Origin: Thermoleophilaceae bacterium | GTDB taxonomy: Bacteria; Actinomycetota; Thermoleophilia; Solirubrobacterales; Thermoleophilaceae | Direction of reading: 5' to 3' | Assembly (NCBI GenBank): GCA_013813135.1 | Contig: JACCSF010000102.1 | Location: 1 to 24,909, forward strand | DNA length: 24,909 nt | Part shown: in pieces, positions 1 through 7,230 of the stretch | How the letters are laid out: each line of letters begins with the position of its first letter | How positions within the stretch are numbered: the first letter of the stretch is position 1 | The notes under the pieces: model-generated | Databases searched by the model: none | Told to the model about the DNA's origin: nothing | The model's input: the letters and a program-made list of their open reading frames with translations, nothing else | Position numbers and translations under genes: made by a program

Positions 1-2838
1 GCGCGGGGCAGGCCGCTGGGCCGGACCACCACTGCCCTCGGCGGTGCGCCGCGCGCGTCGCGTCCGGGACGGCGCCGCGACGGCCCCCGATGTGGCAACG
101 GCCGGCTCGGCCGCCAGCGCACCGGTCGCGAAGGCGGGCACGAGCCCGCCGTGCTGCTCCATCACCAGCCGGCGACGGCGCATGTAGACCCGCTCGCGCT
201 CCTTCCACTCCACCAGGACCGGAGTGGCGATGAAGATCGACGAGTAGGCGCCCGAGGCCACCCCGACCAGCAGGGCGAAGGCGAAGTCCCTGAGCGTCTG
301 GCCGCCGAAGAGCATCAGCGCGCCCACCGGCATCAGCACGGTGAAGCTGGTGGCCAGCGATCTGGTCAGCACCTCGGACATCGAGCGGTTCGCGATCTGC
401 GAGAACGTCGCGCGCGGCATGCGCGGCACGTTCTCGCGGATTCGGTCGAACACGATGATCGTGTCGTAGAGCGAGTAGCCCATGATCGTGAGCAGCGCCG
501 CCACGGTCGACGTCGTGACCTCCCGCTCGGTGAGCGCGTAAACGCCCGACGTGATCAGCAGGTCGTGCGCCAGCGCGATCAGGATCGGCACCGCGAACTT
601 CCACTCGAAGCGGAAGCCGATGTAGATGGAGATCAGCAGCAGCGAGGCGATCACCGCAATCAGCGCGGTGCGGGCGATCTGCTCGCCGAACGTGGGCCCG
701 ATCGAGCTGGAGGAGAAGTCGTCGACCGCCACGCCGAACCCGTCGTCGAGCGCCGCCTCGACCTGGTCCACCTTGTCCGGCTCGAGCTGCGGCACCGAGA
801 TCTGGAACACGTTGCTCCCGAGCTCGGGGTCGTTGACGTCCTGGATCTTGGCGTCCCCGTAGCCGAGCGGCTCCAGCACGCCGCGCACCTGGTCCACGTC
901 GGCCTGGCGCTGCAGCGGTGTGGTGATGCGCGTGCCCGACTCGAAGTCGATGCCGAAGTTGAGCCCGAGCGTGGAGATCGCGATCGCGCCGACGGCCAGG
1001 ATCGCTCCCGAGACCGAGAAGAACCAGCGCGCCTTGCCCATGAAGTCGAAGCGCTGCCAGCTCATGCGCTCGGGTCCGGCGCCCAGAGCACTCGGCGAAC
1101 GCAGCAGCCGCGTGCGGGCCATCGACCCGAGGATCGCCGAGGTGGCCAGAACGGCAGTGAACAGCGACACGAGCGTGCCGATCCCGAGCGTGAAGGCGAA
1201 GCCCTTGACGCCGGCCGTCGCGAGCGTGAACAGGATGAACGCCACGCCGACGGTCACGACGTTGGCGTCGATGATCGTTCTGAGCGCCTTTGAGTAGCCG
1301 GCGGCGATGGCGGCCGGGATCGACCTGCCCCCGCGCACCTCCTCCTTTATCCGCTCGAACATGACGATATTGGCGTCGGCCGCAACCGCCAGCGTCAGCA
1401 CCAGGCCCGCGATACCGGGCAGCGTGAGCGTGATCGGGATCAGCTTGACCAGGGCGAACAGGAACGCCGCGTAGGTGAGCAGGGCCGCCGTGGCCACAAG
1501 GCCCAGCACCCGGTAGAAGAGGAGCAGGAAGACGATCGTCAGGGCGAGACCGACGGCGCCGGCGATCAGGCCCTGATTGAGGGCCTGCTTGCCGAGCGTG
1601 GCGGACACCTGCGTCTCGGAGATCAGCTTCAGCTCGATCGGGAGCGCGCCGATGCGCAGGCTCTCGGCGAGGTCGTTGGCGGCGTCGAAGTCCCCGACGT
1701 TCTCGATCTGCGCCCCGGTGCGGCCGTCGATCCCCTCGGGGTTGGAGACGAAGTCGATCGTGGCGAGCGAGACGATCTGGTTGTCGAGCGTGATCGCGAA
1801 GCGCTGGAAGAACTGCTCCTTGTCGGTGGCGCCCGGCGACAGCGTGGAGGCGTCGAAGCCGCGTTCGGCGATCCTCTTGGTGACGCGCGCGAAGGCCTCG
1901 CGGCCCTTGTCGGTGAACTCCATCGTCACCAGCGGCGCGTTCGTGTTCGGGTCGGTGTTGGCCTCGGGGTTCGTGATGTCCTCGCCGGACAGCTCCGAGT
2001 CGTCCTCGACCACGGTGAAGCGCTTGATCTGCGGCGGCTGGTTGGGGGCGGGCTCCTGCTCGAGGACCACGACGCCCTCTGGCACCTTGATCACGCGCGA
2101 GCCGGCCGGCGGGCCGCCAGAGCCGAGCGCCTCCAGCTGCGACATGCACTCGGTGTCATCGGCGTACTCGGGCGCCGGGCCCGATTTGGGCTCGTAGTCG
2201 GCCAGCAGGTCCTTGCACGTGCCGGACGGCTCGTAGGTGCCCGTGCGGACCGGCCTCTTGTCAGGACCGATCGGACGCTGGTCGGCGCCGAACAGGTAGT
2301 AGCGCTCCTTGGCCGTGTTGTTGGCACGGTCGGCCTCCGCGCGCGTCAGGTCAGACCCGGGCGGAACGTCGGCCGCCTCCGCCTTGCCCTTTTGCTTCGA
2401 GCCCGCCTCCGTCGCCTGGTAGAGCGCGCGGCCGCCGGCGTAGACCTCCCGGTCGGTGAGCACGTTCGGCTCCCAGTCGTAGAACTGGAGACGGGCGGTG
2501 TTGCCGACCTGCTCGCGCGCGCGCTCGGCGTTCTGCACGTCCGGCAGGCCGACAGAGATCTGGCGCGCGCCCGCGCGCTGGATCTCCGGCTCGGACACGC
2601 CGAGGGAGTCCACGCGCTTGCGCATCGTCTCGATCGCGTCGTCAATCGACTGCGGCGTGACCTCGGGCACCTGGGGCGTGGGCTCGCCCTCGTAGACGAG
2701 CTCGATGCCGCCCTCGAGGTCGAGGCCGAGCTTGGTGTCCTTCGACAGCGGCGTACCCGGCACGATCACCAGCAGGGCGAGCACGAGCAGGGCCGCCACG
2801 ATCCCGAGGATCGTCAGGTTGCGGGTACGGCTGGTCAT
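1..2838 (-). CDS. secDF: Fused protein translocase SecD-SecF (3' end beyond window)
   Basis: Membrane accessory of the Sec translocon that uses the proton motive force to help pull proteins out of the SecYEG channel. One uninterrupted frame of at least 946 codons runs from ATG at 2838 to the window edge. Residues 10-28 form TM1, and the P1 region begins with the SecD signature LGLDLEGGIELVYE (about 37-50). A long polar insertion with two cysteines (about C208, C231) follows. The six-TM SecD block starts near 420 and holds the conserved Asp488 in VAADANIVMFERIKEE. A linker near 575-600 leads into SecF, with NFGIDFESGT near 627-636 and the second key Asp near 792 in YSLYDTIIVFDR. The tail after the last TM is Ala/Pro/Arg-rich. 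The ATG overlaps the TGA of the upstream gene (ATGA). Many actinobacteria keep secD and secF separate; here they are one gene. The stop codon is not in the window. Confidence 0.95.
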   Translation of the reverse strand, partial: MTSRTRNLTILGIVAALLVLALLVIVPGTPLSKDTKLGLDLEGGIELVYEGEPTPQVPEVTPQSIDDAIETMRKRVDSLGVSEPEIQRAGARQISVGLPDVQNAERAREQVGNTARLQFYDWEPNVLTDREVYAGGRALYQATEAGSKQKGKAEAADVPPGSDLTRAEADRANNTAKERYYLFGADQRPIGPDKRPVRTGTYEPSGTCKDLLADYEPKSGPAPEYADDTECMSQLEALGSGGPPAGSRVIKVPEGVVVLEQEPAPNQPPQIKRFTVVEDDSELSGEDITNPEANTDPNTNAPLVTMEFTDKGREAFARVTKRIAERGFDASTLSPGATDKEQFFQRFAITLDNQIVSLATIDFVSNPEGIDGRTGAQIENVGDFDAANDLAESLRIGALPIELKLISETQVSATLGKQALNQGLIAGAVGLALTIVFLLLFYRVLGLVATAALLTYAAFLFALVKLIPITLTLPGIAGLVLTLAVAADANIVMFERIKEEVRGGRSIPAAIAAGYSKALRTIIDANVVTVGVAFILFTLATAGVKGFAFTLGIGTLVSLFTAVLATSAILGSMARTRLLRSPSALGAGPERMSWQRFDFMGKARWFFSVSGAILAVGAIAISTLGLNFGIDFESGTRITTPLQRQADVDQVRGVLEPLGYGDAKIQDVNDPELGSNVFQISVPQLEPDKVDQVEAALDDGFGVAVDDFSSSSIGPTFGEQIARTALIAVIASLLLISIYIGFRFEWKFAVPILIALAHDLLITSGVYALTEREVTTSTVAALLTIMGYSLYDTIIVFDRIRENVPRMPRATFSQIANRSMSEVLTRSLATSFTVLMPVGALMLFGGQTLRDFAFALLVGVASGAYSSIFIATPVLVEWKERERVYMRRRRLVMEQHGGLVPAFATGALAAEPAVATSGAVAAPSRTRRARRTAEGSGGPAQRPAPR

Positions 2839-3278
2839 CGTGGCGTGAGCACGAGCAGAAGCCCCCCGTCGTCGTCATATGCGGGGAAGATGTCCGCCTT
2901 CGCCGACTCCGGGCGGTCTCCTTCGGCGTAAACCGTGACCTCCTTGTCGAGCACCCGAACGCCCCATTCGAGCGCTGTGCCGACGTGGTCCTCGTCGTTC
3001 TCGAACTCGAGGTTGAGCACGTCCTGCACCGGCCGGCCGATCACGTCGAGGTCACCCAGGCCGGTGAGCTCGCGCGCTCCCCGGCCGGTGCCGATCAGGC
3101 GACCCTGCTGGTCGAGCAGGAAGAACGCGGCGTTGGGAGCCGGGTAGTAGTCGTCGAGCAGTTCGAACAGGAACCCGAAGCCGCACTTGCTGCAGGCGCG
3201 AGCGCGGTCCTTGAATCCGGCCGTACGCTCGGTCGAGATGCTGCGATCGCCGCAGTTCGGGCAGATGAAGATGGGCAT
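2835..3278 (-). CDS. Small zinc-ribbon plus PAS-like domain protein
   Basis: 147-residue soluble protein with no signal peptide or TM segment. Two CxxC pairs, C6-x2-C9 and C29-x2-C32 (CPNC and CSKC), make a zinc ribbon at the N-terminus. Residues about 50-145 look like a PAS fold: NAAFFLLDQQGRLIGTG, then GRPVQDVLNLEF, ending in beta-strand-like LLLVLTPR. PAS domains bind small ligands or mediate dimerisation, but no cofactor residue is evident here. It sits 48 bases after ruvB, and its TGA overlaps the ATG of secDF, so the two are probably translationally coupled. This is the slot where yajC is commonly found (ruvCAB-yajC-secD-secF), but the protein has none of YajC's single-TM character. I do not recognise a named family. 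A sensor or regulator role is inference. Confidence 0.85.
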   Translation of the reverse strand: MPIFICPNCGDRSISTERTAGFKDRARACSKCGFGFLFELLDDYYPAPNAAFFLLDQQGRLIGTGRGARELTGLGDLDVIGRPVQDVLNLEFENDEDHVGTALEWGVRVLDKEVTVYAEGDRPESAKADIFPAYDDDGGLLLVLTPR

Positions 3279-3326
3279 GCGAACAGCCCATGCTAGCCAC
3301 GCGCAGCAGCAGAAAGAGGTGCCCGC

Positions 3327-4370
3327 TCAGAACAGCCGCTGCGTGCCGTCGCGCGGTGGTTCCAGGCCCAGGTGGGCGAATGCGGCGTCGGTGGCGACAC
3401 GACCGCGCGGGGTACGCATGAGAAACCCCTGCTGGAGCAGATAGGGCTCGTAGACGTCCTCGATCGTGTCGGGTTCCTCCCCCACCACGACCGACAACGT
3501 CGAGAGCCCGACCGGGCCGCCGCCGAACTTCCCGCAGATGTTGTGCAGAATGTCGCGGTCGAGCCGGTCCAGGCCGGCCTCGTCCACCTCCAGCAGATCG
3601 AGCCCCTCGCGCGCCACGCGCGCGTCGATCGAGCCGGCGCCGCGCACCTCGGCGACGTCGCGCACACGCTTGAGCAGCCGGTTGGCCACGCGCGGCGTGC
3701 CGCGCGCCCGGGCGGCGATCGCCTCCGCGCCGGGGTCGTCTATGTCCACGTCGAGGATGCCGGCGGAGCGCAGCACGATCCGGGCGAGCTCAGCGGGCGC
3801 GTACAGCTCGAGTCTGTGCGTCACGCCGAAGCGGTCGCGCAACGGCGTCGTCAGCAGCCCTGTGCGGGTGGTCGCGCCGATCAGCGTGAACTCGGGCAGG
3901 TCGAGAGTGACCACGCGGGCGCCCGCCCCCTGCCCCACAGTGATCGGGAGCTTGCGGTCCTCCATGGCGGGATAGAAGGTCTCCTCGAGGGCCTTCGGGA
4001 GGCGGTGGATCTCGTCCACGAAGAAGACGCTGCGCGAGTCGAGCGCGGTCAGGTAGCTGGCCACGTCGCCCTTGCGCTCGAGCGCCGGTCCGGCGGTGGG
4101 CACGAAGTCGACCTCCAGCTCGTTCGCGACGATCTGGGCCAGCGACGTCTTGCCGAGGCCCGGCGGCCCGGCGAGCAGCACGTGGTCGAGCGCCTCGCCA
4201 CGAGCGCGCGCCGCCTCGATGAAGATCTCGAGCTGCTGCTTGATGCGGTCCTGACCGACGAAGTCGTCGAGCTTCTTGGGACGCAGCGAGCGGTCGAGGT
4301 CGTCCTCCGCCGGCAGCGCCACCGGGTCGTGGATGCGCTCCACGCCGGGTGTGCGGATGCCGCCGCTCAC
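3327..4370 (-). CDS. ruvB: Holliday junction branch migration ATPase RuvB
   Basis: AAA+ motor of the RuvABC resolvasome; hexamers pump DNA through the RuvA-bound four-way junction. The 347-residue length is normal. Visible motifs: PKKLDDFVGQ (31-40), Walker A GPPGLGKTS (68-76), Walker B VFFVDEIH (115-122), sensor-1 region LIGATTRTG (163-171), and TTPLRDRFG (174-182) carrying the usual arginine-finger region. The C-terminal winged helix includes ICGKFGGGPVGLSTL and the typical YLLQQGFLMRTPRGR end. The GTG start at 4370 overlaps the TGA of ruvA by four bases (GTGA). The gene is complete and ordinary. Confidence 0.98.
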   Translation of the reverse strand: MSGGIRTPGVERIHDPVALPAEDDLDRSLRPKKLDDFVGQDRIKQQLEIFIEAARARGEALDHVLLAGPPGLGKTSLAQIVANELEVDFVPTAGPALERKGDVASYLTALDSRSVFFVDEIHRLPKALEETFYPAMEDRKLPITVGQGAGARVVTLDLPEFTLIGATTRTGLLTTPLRDRFGVTHRLELYAPAELARIVLRSAGILDVDIDDPGAEAIAARARGTPRVANRLLKRVRDVAEVRGAGSIDARVAREGLDLLEVDEAGLDRLDRDILHNICGKFGGGPVGLSTLSVVVGEEPDTIEDVYEPYLLQQGFLMRTPRGRVATDAAFAHLGLEPPRDGTQRLF

Positions 4371-4945
4371 CGGGCCGCCTTCAGCGCCTCTGAGATCAGG
4401 TCCTCGGGCGTGTCGCCGGCGGCGCTGTCGAGCAGACCCTCGGCCTCCTGCGGAGTGAAGCCGAGCCCGAGCAGGCCCTCGCGAGCGAGCGTGCGCGCGT
4501 CGTCGGTGGGCGTATGGCGGACGACGATCTCATCGCTGACCTTGCCGGCGACCTTCTCGCGCAGCTCGACGATGATGCGCTCCGCCGTCCGTTTGCCGAT
4601 GCCCGGCACGGCCTGGAAGCGGGCGGTGTCGCCGGAGGCAATGGCGTTGAGCAGCTCGCGCGGGGCGCCGCCCGAGAGGACGGCCAGGGCTACCTTGGGG
4701 CCGACCGACTGCACTCCGATCAGCATCAGGAACAGCGCGCGCTCGGCCTGGCTCGCAAAGCCGTACAGGTGCATGGCGTCGTCGCGCAGCACCAGGTGGG
4801 TGAACAGCCGCGTCTGCTCGCCCGCGGCGGGCAGGGAACTGAGCGTCTCGGACGAGACGGCGAGCTTGTAGCCGATCCCGCCGGCCTCGATCACGACCTC
4901 GCCGCCCAGGCGGGTGAGGACCTCGCCGCGGACGGAGGCGATCAC
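4367..4945 (-). CDS. ruvA: Holliday junction DNA helicase subunit RuvA
   Basis: Tetrameric junction-binding protein that loads RuvB and RuvC. 192 residues, normal for the family. It has an N-terminal OB-fold (about 1-62), then two helix-hairpin-helix motifs, GVQSVGPKVALAVLS (77-91) and VPGIGKRTAERIIVEL (113-128). A flexible linker rich in Asp/Thr follows, with a C-terminal RuvB-binding domain (about 145-192: REGLLGLGFTPQEAEGLL). The GTG start at 4945 is preceded by a purine-rich GAGAAGG a suitable distance upstream and lies 13 bases after the ruvC stop. Its stop overlaps the ruvB start. Confidence 0.97.
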   Translation of the reverse strand: MIASVRGEVLTRLGGEVVIEAGGIGYKLAVSSETLSSLPAAGEQTRLFTHLVLRDDAMHLYGFASQAERALFLMLIGVQSVGPKVALAVLSGGAPRELLNAIASGDTARFQAVPGIGKRTAERIIVELREKVAGKVSDEIVVRHTPTDDARTLAREGLLGLGFTPQEAEGLLDSAAGDTPEDLISEALKAAR

Positions 4946-4958
4946 GTGCGGAACCTTC

Positions 4959-5447
4959 TCATCCCAGGGCCTCTTCCAGCGGCGCGCCGTTGGCGTGGCA
5001 GATGGCCACGGCCAGGGCGTCGGCCGCGTGATCGGGCTCGGGCGGCTCGGCTAGGGAGAGCAGCGTGCCGACCATCCGCTGCACCTGGTCCTTGGCCGCC
5101 GACCCTGTGCCGCAGACGGCCTGCTTGACGGCCTGCGGGGTGTACGAGAAGCAGGGCACGCCGGCCATGCCCGCGGACAGCAGGACCACGCCGCGCGCCT
5201 GGCCGACGGCAGAGGCAGAGTGAACGTTGCGGCCGAAGTAGAGATCCTCGATGGCCACGGCGGCGGGCCGGTGCTCGGCGATCAGGTCGCACACGCGCGC
5301 GTGGATCTCCGCCAGGCGCCGCTCGACCGGAGCGCCCGCCCGCGTCTCGATCACGCCGCCATCGAGCGCCGCGAGCGTGCTGCCGCGCGAGAGAACCACC
5401 CCGTAGCCCGTGTTCGCGGTGCCCGGGTCGATACCGAGGACGATCAC
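4959..5447 (-). CDS. ruvC: Crossover junction endodeoxyribonuclease RuvC
   Basis: Dimeric RNase H-fold nuclease that resolves Holliday junctions. Starting at GTG 5447 the protein is 162 residues, and the four catalytic acids are present: D7 (GIDPGTANTGYG), E67 (VAIEDLYFG), D139 and D143 (PDHAADALAVAICH). I chose GTG 5447 because family members begin only a few residues before the GIDPGT motif. An in-frame ATG at 5510 would add 21 Pro/Arg/Gly-rich residues read out of the neighbouring gene remnant. TTG 5450 is also possible. No clear ribosome binding site is visible. First gene of the ruvCAB-secDF block. Confidence 0.95.
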   Translation of the reverse strand: MIVLGIDPGTANTGYGVVLSRGSTLAALDGGVIETRAGAPVERRLAEIHARVCDLIAEHRPAAVAIEDLYFGRNVHSASAVGQARGVVLLSAGMAGVPCFSYTPQAVKQAVCGTGSAAKDQVQRMVGTLLSLAEPPEPDHAADALAVAICHANGAPLEEALG

Positions 5448-5503
5448 CAATGACGAAGATTCTGCGCGCGGGGGCGGACGCCTCCCCCCGCCGCACGACC
5501 CGG

Positions 5504-5675
5504 GTCGCATTCGAGGCGATGGAATCCATGCGCCGGCAGCTGTCCAGCGAGCTTGGCGCGCACGGCGTCCGCGTGGTGACGCTGCGAACGGGTGGCGGCC
5601 TTCGTGGCATCCGACCGGGCCCGGACCATGACCGCGGCCACCGCAAACGTGAGCTGCGGTGCCCTGATCGACTAG
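5504..5675 (+). pseudogene. Remnant of a short-chain dehydrogenase/reductase 3' end
   Basis: The gap between ruvC and the DoxX-like gene holds plus-strand coding debris. From about 5504 the frame reads VAFEAMESMRRQLSSELG followed by HGVRVVTLRTGG. This matches the part of classical SDR enzymes just after the catalytic Tyr-Lys helix. At about 5592-5597 the frame changes, and VAAFVASDRARTMTAATANV then SCGALID ends at TAG 5673-5675, the usual SDR C-terminus. The stretch normally joining these pieces (roughly 35-45 residues) is missing, as are the Rossmann glycine motif and active site. This is therefore an internally deleted, 5'-truncated relic. No start codon or ribosome binding site is credible. 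Frame and SDR identity are read directly; the deletion size is an estimate from family length. Confidence 0.8.
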
Positions 5676-5691
5676 GGGATGACCGACCGCC

Positions 5692-6054
5692 TCAGCGCGT
5701 GCCGCGCCAGGTCATCCAGCCGAACAGGAACTGGACCGGCAGCCGGGCCCAGAGCAGGCGCGCTGGGATCTGCCTGAAGTCCTTCGAGTTCACCGCCATG
5801 TGGATGTTGGCCGGGTAGACGGCGGCCAGCGTCGCCAGCAGCCACCAGCGCGCGCCGCGGCGCGCGCTCTGCGGCAGCACGGCCAAGCCGCCCGCTACCT
5901 CGGCCACACCGCTGACCACCACGACCTCGCGCTTCCAGCGCGCGATGCTCGGCGGCACGATCGCCTCGTACTGCCGCGGGATCACGAAGTGCATCACCCC
6001 GCCCACGAGCCAGAACAGCGCCGTGCCGAAGCGCGCGGAGTTCGAGCGCTCCAC
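5692..6054 (-). CDS. DoxX-like small membrane protein
   Basis: 120-residue protein with four predicted membrane helices: about 11-25 (TALFWLVGGVMHFVI), 43-60 (VVVVSGVAEVAGGLAVL), 70-89 (WWLLATLAAVYPANIHMAV) and 103-117 (LPVQFLFGWMTW). The YPANIHMA motif and four-TM layout match the DoxX/DoxX-like family, members of which are linked to quinone or redox functions; the role here is unknown. The GTG start at 6054 directly abuts the TAG of yebC (6055-6057), so expression probably depends on termination-reinitiation after yebC. A later start is possible but would cut TM1. Confidence 0.8.
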   Translation of the reverse strand: MERSNSARFGTALFWLVGGVMHFVIPRQYEAIVPPSIARWKREVVVVSGVAEVAGGLAVLPQSARRGARWWLLATLAAVYPANIHMAVNSKDFRQIPARLLWARLPVQFLFGWMTWRGTR

Positions 6055-6807
6055 CTAGGCCGCCGCCACCCGTTCCAGCACGTCGGCGTCCACGTCGAAG
6101 TTGGCGTGCACGCCCTGCACGTCGTCGTTGTCCTCGAGCGACTCGATCAGGTTCATCAGCGTTCGCACGCGGTCCTCGTCGACCGGCGTGCGCGTGGTCG
6201 GGCGCTGGACGAGCTCGGAGGATTCGATCTCCACTCCGTCAGCCGCCAGGGCCTCGCGCACCGCCTGCAGCTCGGTCGGCCCGGTCACGATCTCCCAGAC
6301 GTCACCGTCCAGCGCAACGTCCTCGGCGCCGGCGTCGATCGCAGGCAGCAGGTCGTCCTCGGAGTAGCGCCCGCCGTCCACGACGATCTCACCCTTCTTC
6401 TCGAAGGTCCACGCCACCGACCCCGGCTCGCCCAGGTTGCCGCCGTGCTTGGTGAACGTGTGCCGCACCTCCGACCCGGTGCGGTTGCGGTTGTCGGTCA
6501 GCGCCTCTACGAGGATCGCCACGCCGCCCGGGCCGTATCCCTCGTAGACCACGGCCTCGTAGGCGTTGGCGTCAGCGTCCGCGCCCGTGCCCTTGGCGAT
6601 CGCGCGCTCGATGTTGTCCTTCGGCATCGAGGCGTCGCGCGCCTTCTGGATGGCGAGCGCGAGCGCCGGGTTGCCCTCGGGGTCTCCCCCGCCCTCACGG
6701 GCGGCCACCGTGATCGCGCGCGTCAGCTTGGTGAACAGCACCCCGCGCTTGGCGTCGACGGCCTTCTTCTTGTGCTTGATAGAGGCCCATTTGGAGTGAC
6801 CCGCCAT
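6055..6807 (-). CDS. yebC: YebC/PmpR family protein (TACO1 homologue)
   Basis: 250 residues, standard for the YebC family. Members were long annotated as transcriptional regulators and are now also linked to translation (human TACO1; relief of ribosome stalling). Diagnostic segments are MAGHSKWASIKHKKKAVDAK at the N-terminus, KLTRAITVAAREGG, KDNIERAIAKGTG, YEGYGPGGVAILVE and NRTGSEVRHTFTKHGGNLG. The acidic C-terminal part ends DNDDVQGVHANFD. I chose ATG 6807 because the family starts at MAGHSKW; an in-frame TTG at 6816 adds only three residues. In many genomes yebC lies directly upstream of ruvC. Here a DoxX-like gene and an SDR relic separate them, so the classical neighbourhood is kept but interrupted. 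Confidence 0.96.
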   Translation of the reverse strand: MAGHSKWASIKHKKKAVDAKRGVLFTKLTRAITVAAREGGGDPEGNPALALAIQKARDASMPKDNIERAIAKGTGADADANAYEAVVYEGYGPGGVAILVEALTDNRNRTGSEVRHTFTKHGGNLGEPGSVAWTFEKKGEIVVDGGRYSEDDLLPAIDAGAEDVALDGDVWEIVTGPTELQAVREALAADGVEIESSELVQRPTTRTPVDEDRVRTLMNLIESLEDNDDVQGVHANFDVDADVLERVAAA

Positions 6808-6815
6808 GTCGATCA

Positions 6816-6821
6816 AGCCTA
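6816..6821 (-). promoter_or_regulatory. Possible -10 element for a leaderless yebC transcript
   Basis: On the minus strand TAGGCT fits the actinobacterial TANNNT -10 pattern and ends eight bases before the yebC ATG. That spacing would place transcription initiation at or next to the start codon. No convincing -35 element is seen, and no Shine-Dalgarno sequence precedes the ATG, which fits leaderless translation. The evidence is a six-base match only. Confidence 0.2.
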
Positions 6822-6842
6822 CTCGGGCGCGGGCGCACGGCG

Positions 6843-7230
6843 GTGGCGTGGGTAGTCCGCGCGCTCGGCCTCGTCATGAGCCGAGTGGACCCGTGCGTCG
6901 GGGTGAAGCAGCTCGAGCAGCGCACCAGGGCCTCAAGGCGCGGCGTCCACCCGCACGGTCACCCGACCGGCGACCTGGTGCTGCGCACCGTGGCCCGCGC
7001 GGCCCAGGGCGCGGTGCGCAAGGGCGACTGCCTGGCGCGAATCGGCGGCGACGAGTTCGCGGTCATCGCGCCCGGAGCCGAGCGGGACGGAGCCGACCGG
7101 CTGGTCCAGGCGCTGGCGGAGCAGATCGAGGCGGCGCCGATGCCCGAGGGGCTCGATCGCGTCGGCATCACCTTCGCGGCGGCGGTCTCTCCGATCGACG
7201 CCGACGACGGCGAGAGCCTGCCCAGACGCG
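6843..7230 (+). pseudogene. Truncated GGDEF (diguanylate cyclase) remnant
   Basis: The 423-base gap between yebC and the M29 aminopeptidase carries a plus-strand fragment of a GGDEF domain. In the frame starting at 6843, residues 39-52 read GHPTGDLVLRTVAR and residues 66-74 read ARIGGDEFAV, with intact GGDEF at 7044-7058. VGITFAAAVSPIDADDGESL (about 108-126) follows, the usual region after the active site. The preceding part of the domain (the Asp/Phe-Lys metal-binding segment) is garbled or absent. The conserved end of the domain (RADxALYxAK) is missing, because the frame runs into the opposite-strand aminopeptidase stop at 7231. No sensor domain or credible start exists. It is most likely dead. 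The rest of the gap, about 6808-6842, shows no other gene. Confidence 0.75.

Noticed and set aside
151..1293. 380-codon plus-strand open frame opposite secDF
   Set aside because: Composition is Arg/Glu/His-rich without motifs, while the minus strand encodes SecD and SecF motifs in one continuous frame.
5448..5510. Longer RuvC start at ATG 5510
   Set aside because: It adds 21 Pro/Arg/Gly residues not seen in the family; RuvC proteins begin just before the GIDPGT motif, fitting GTG 5447.
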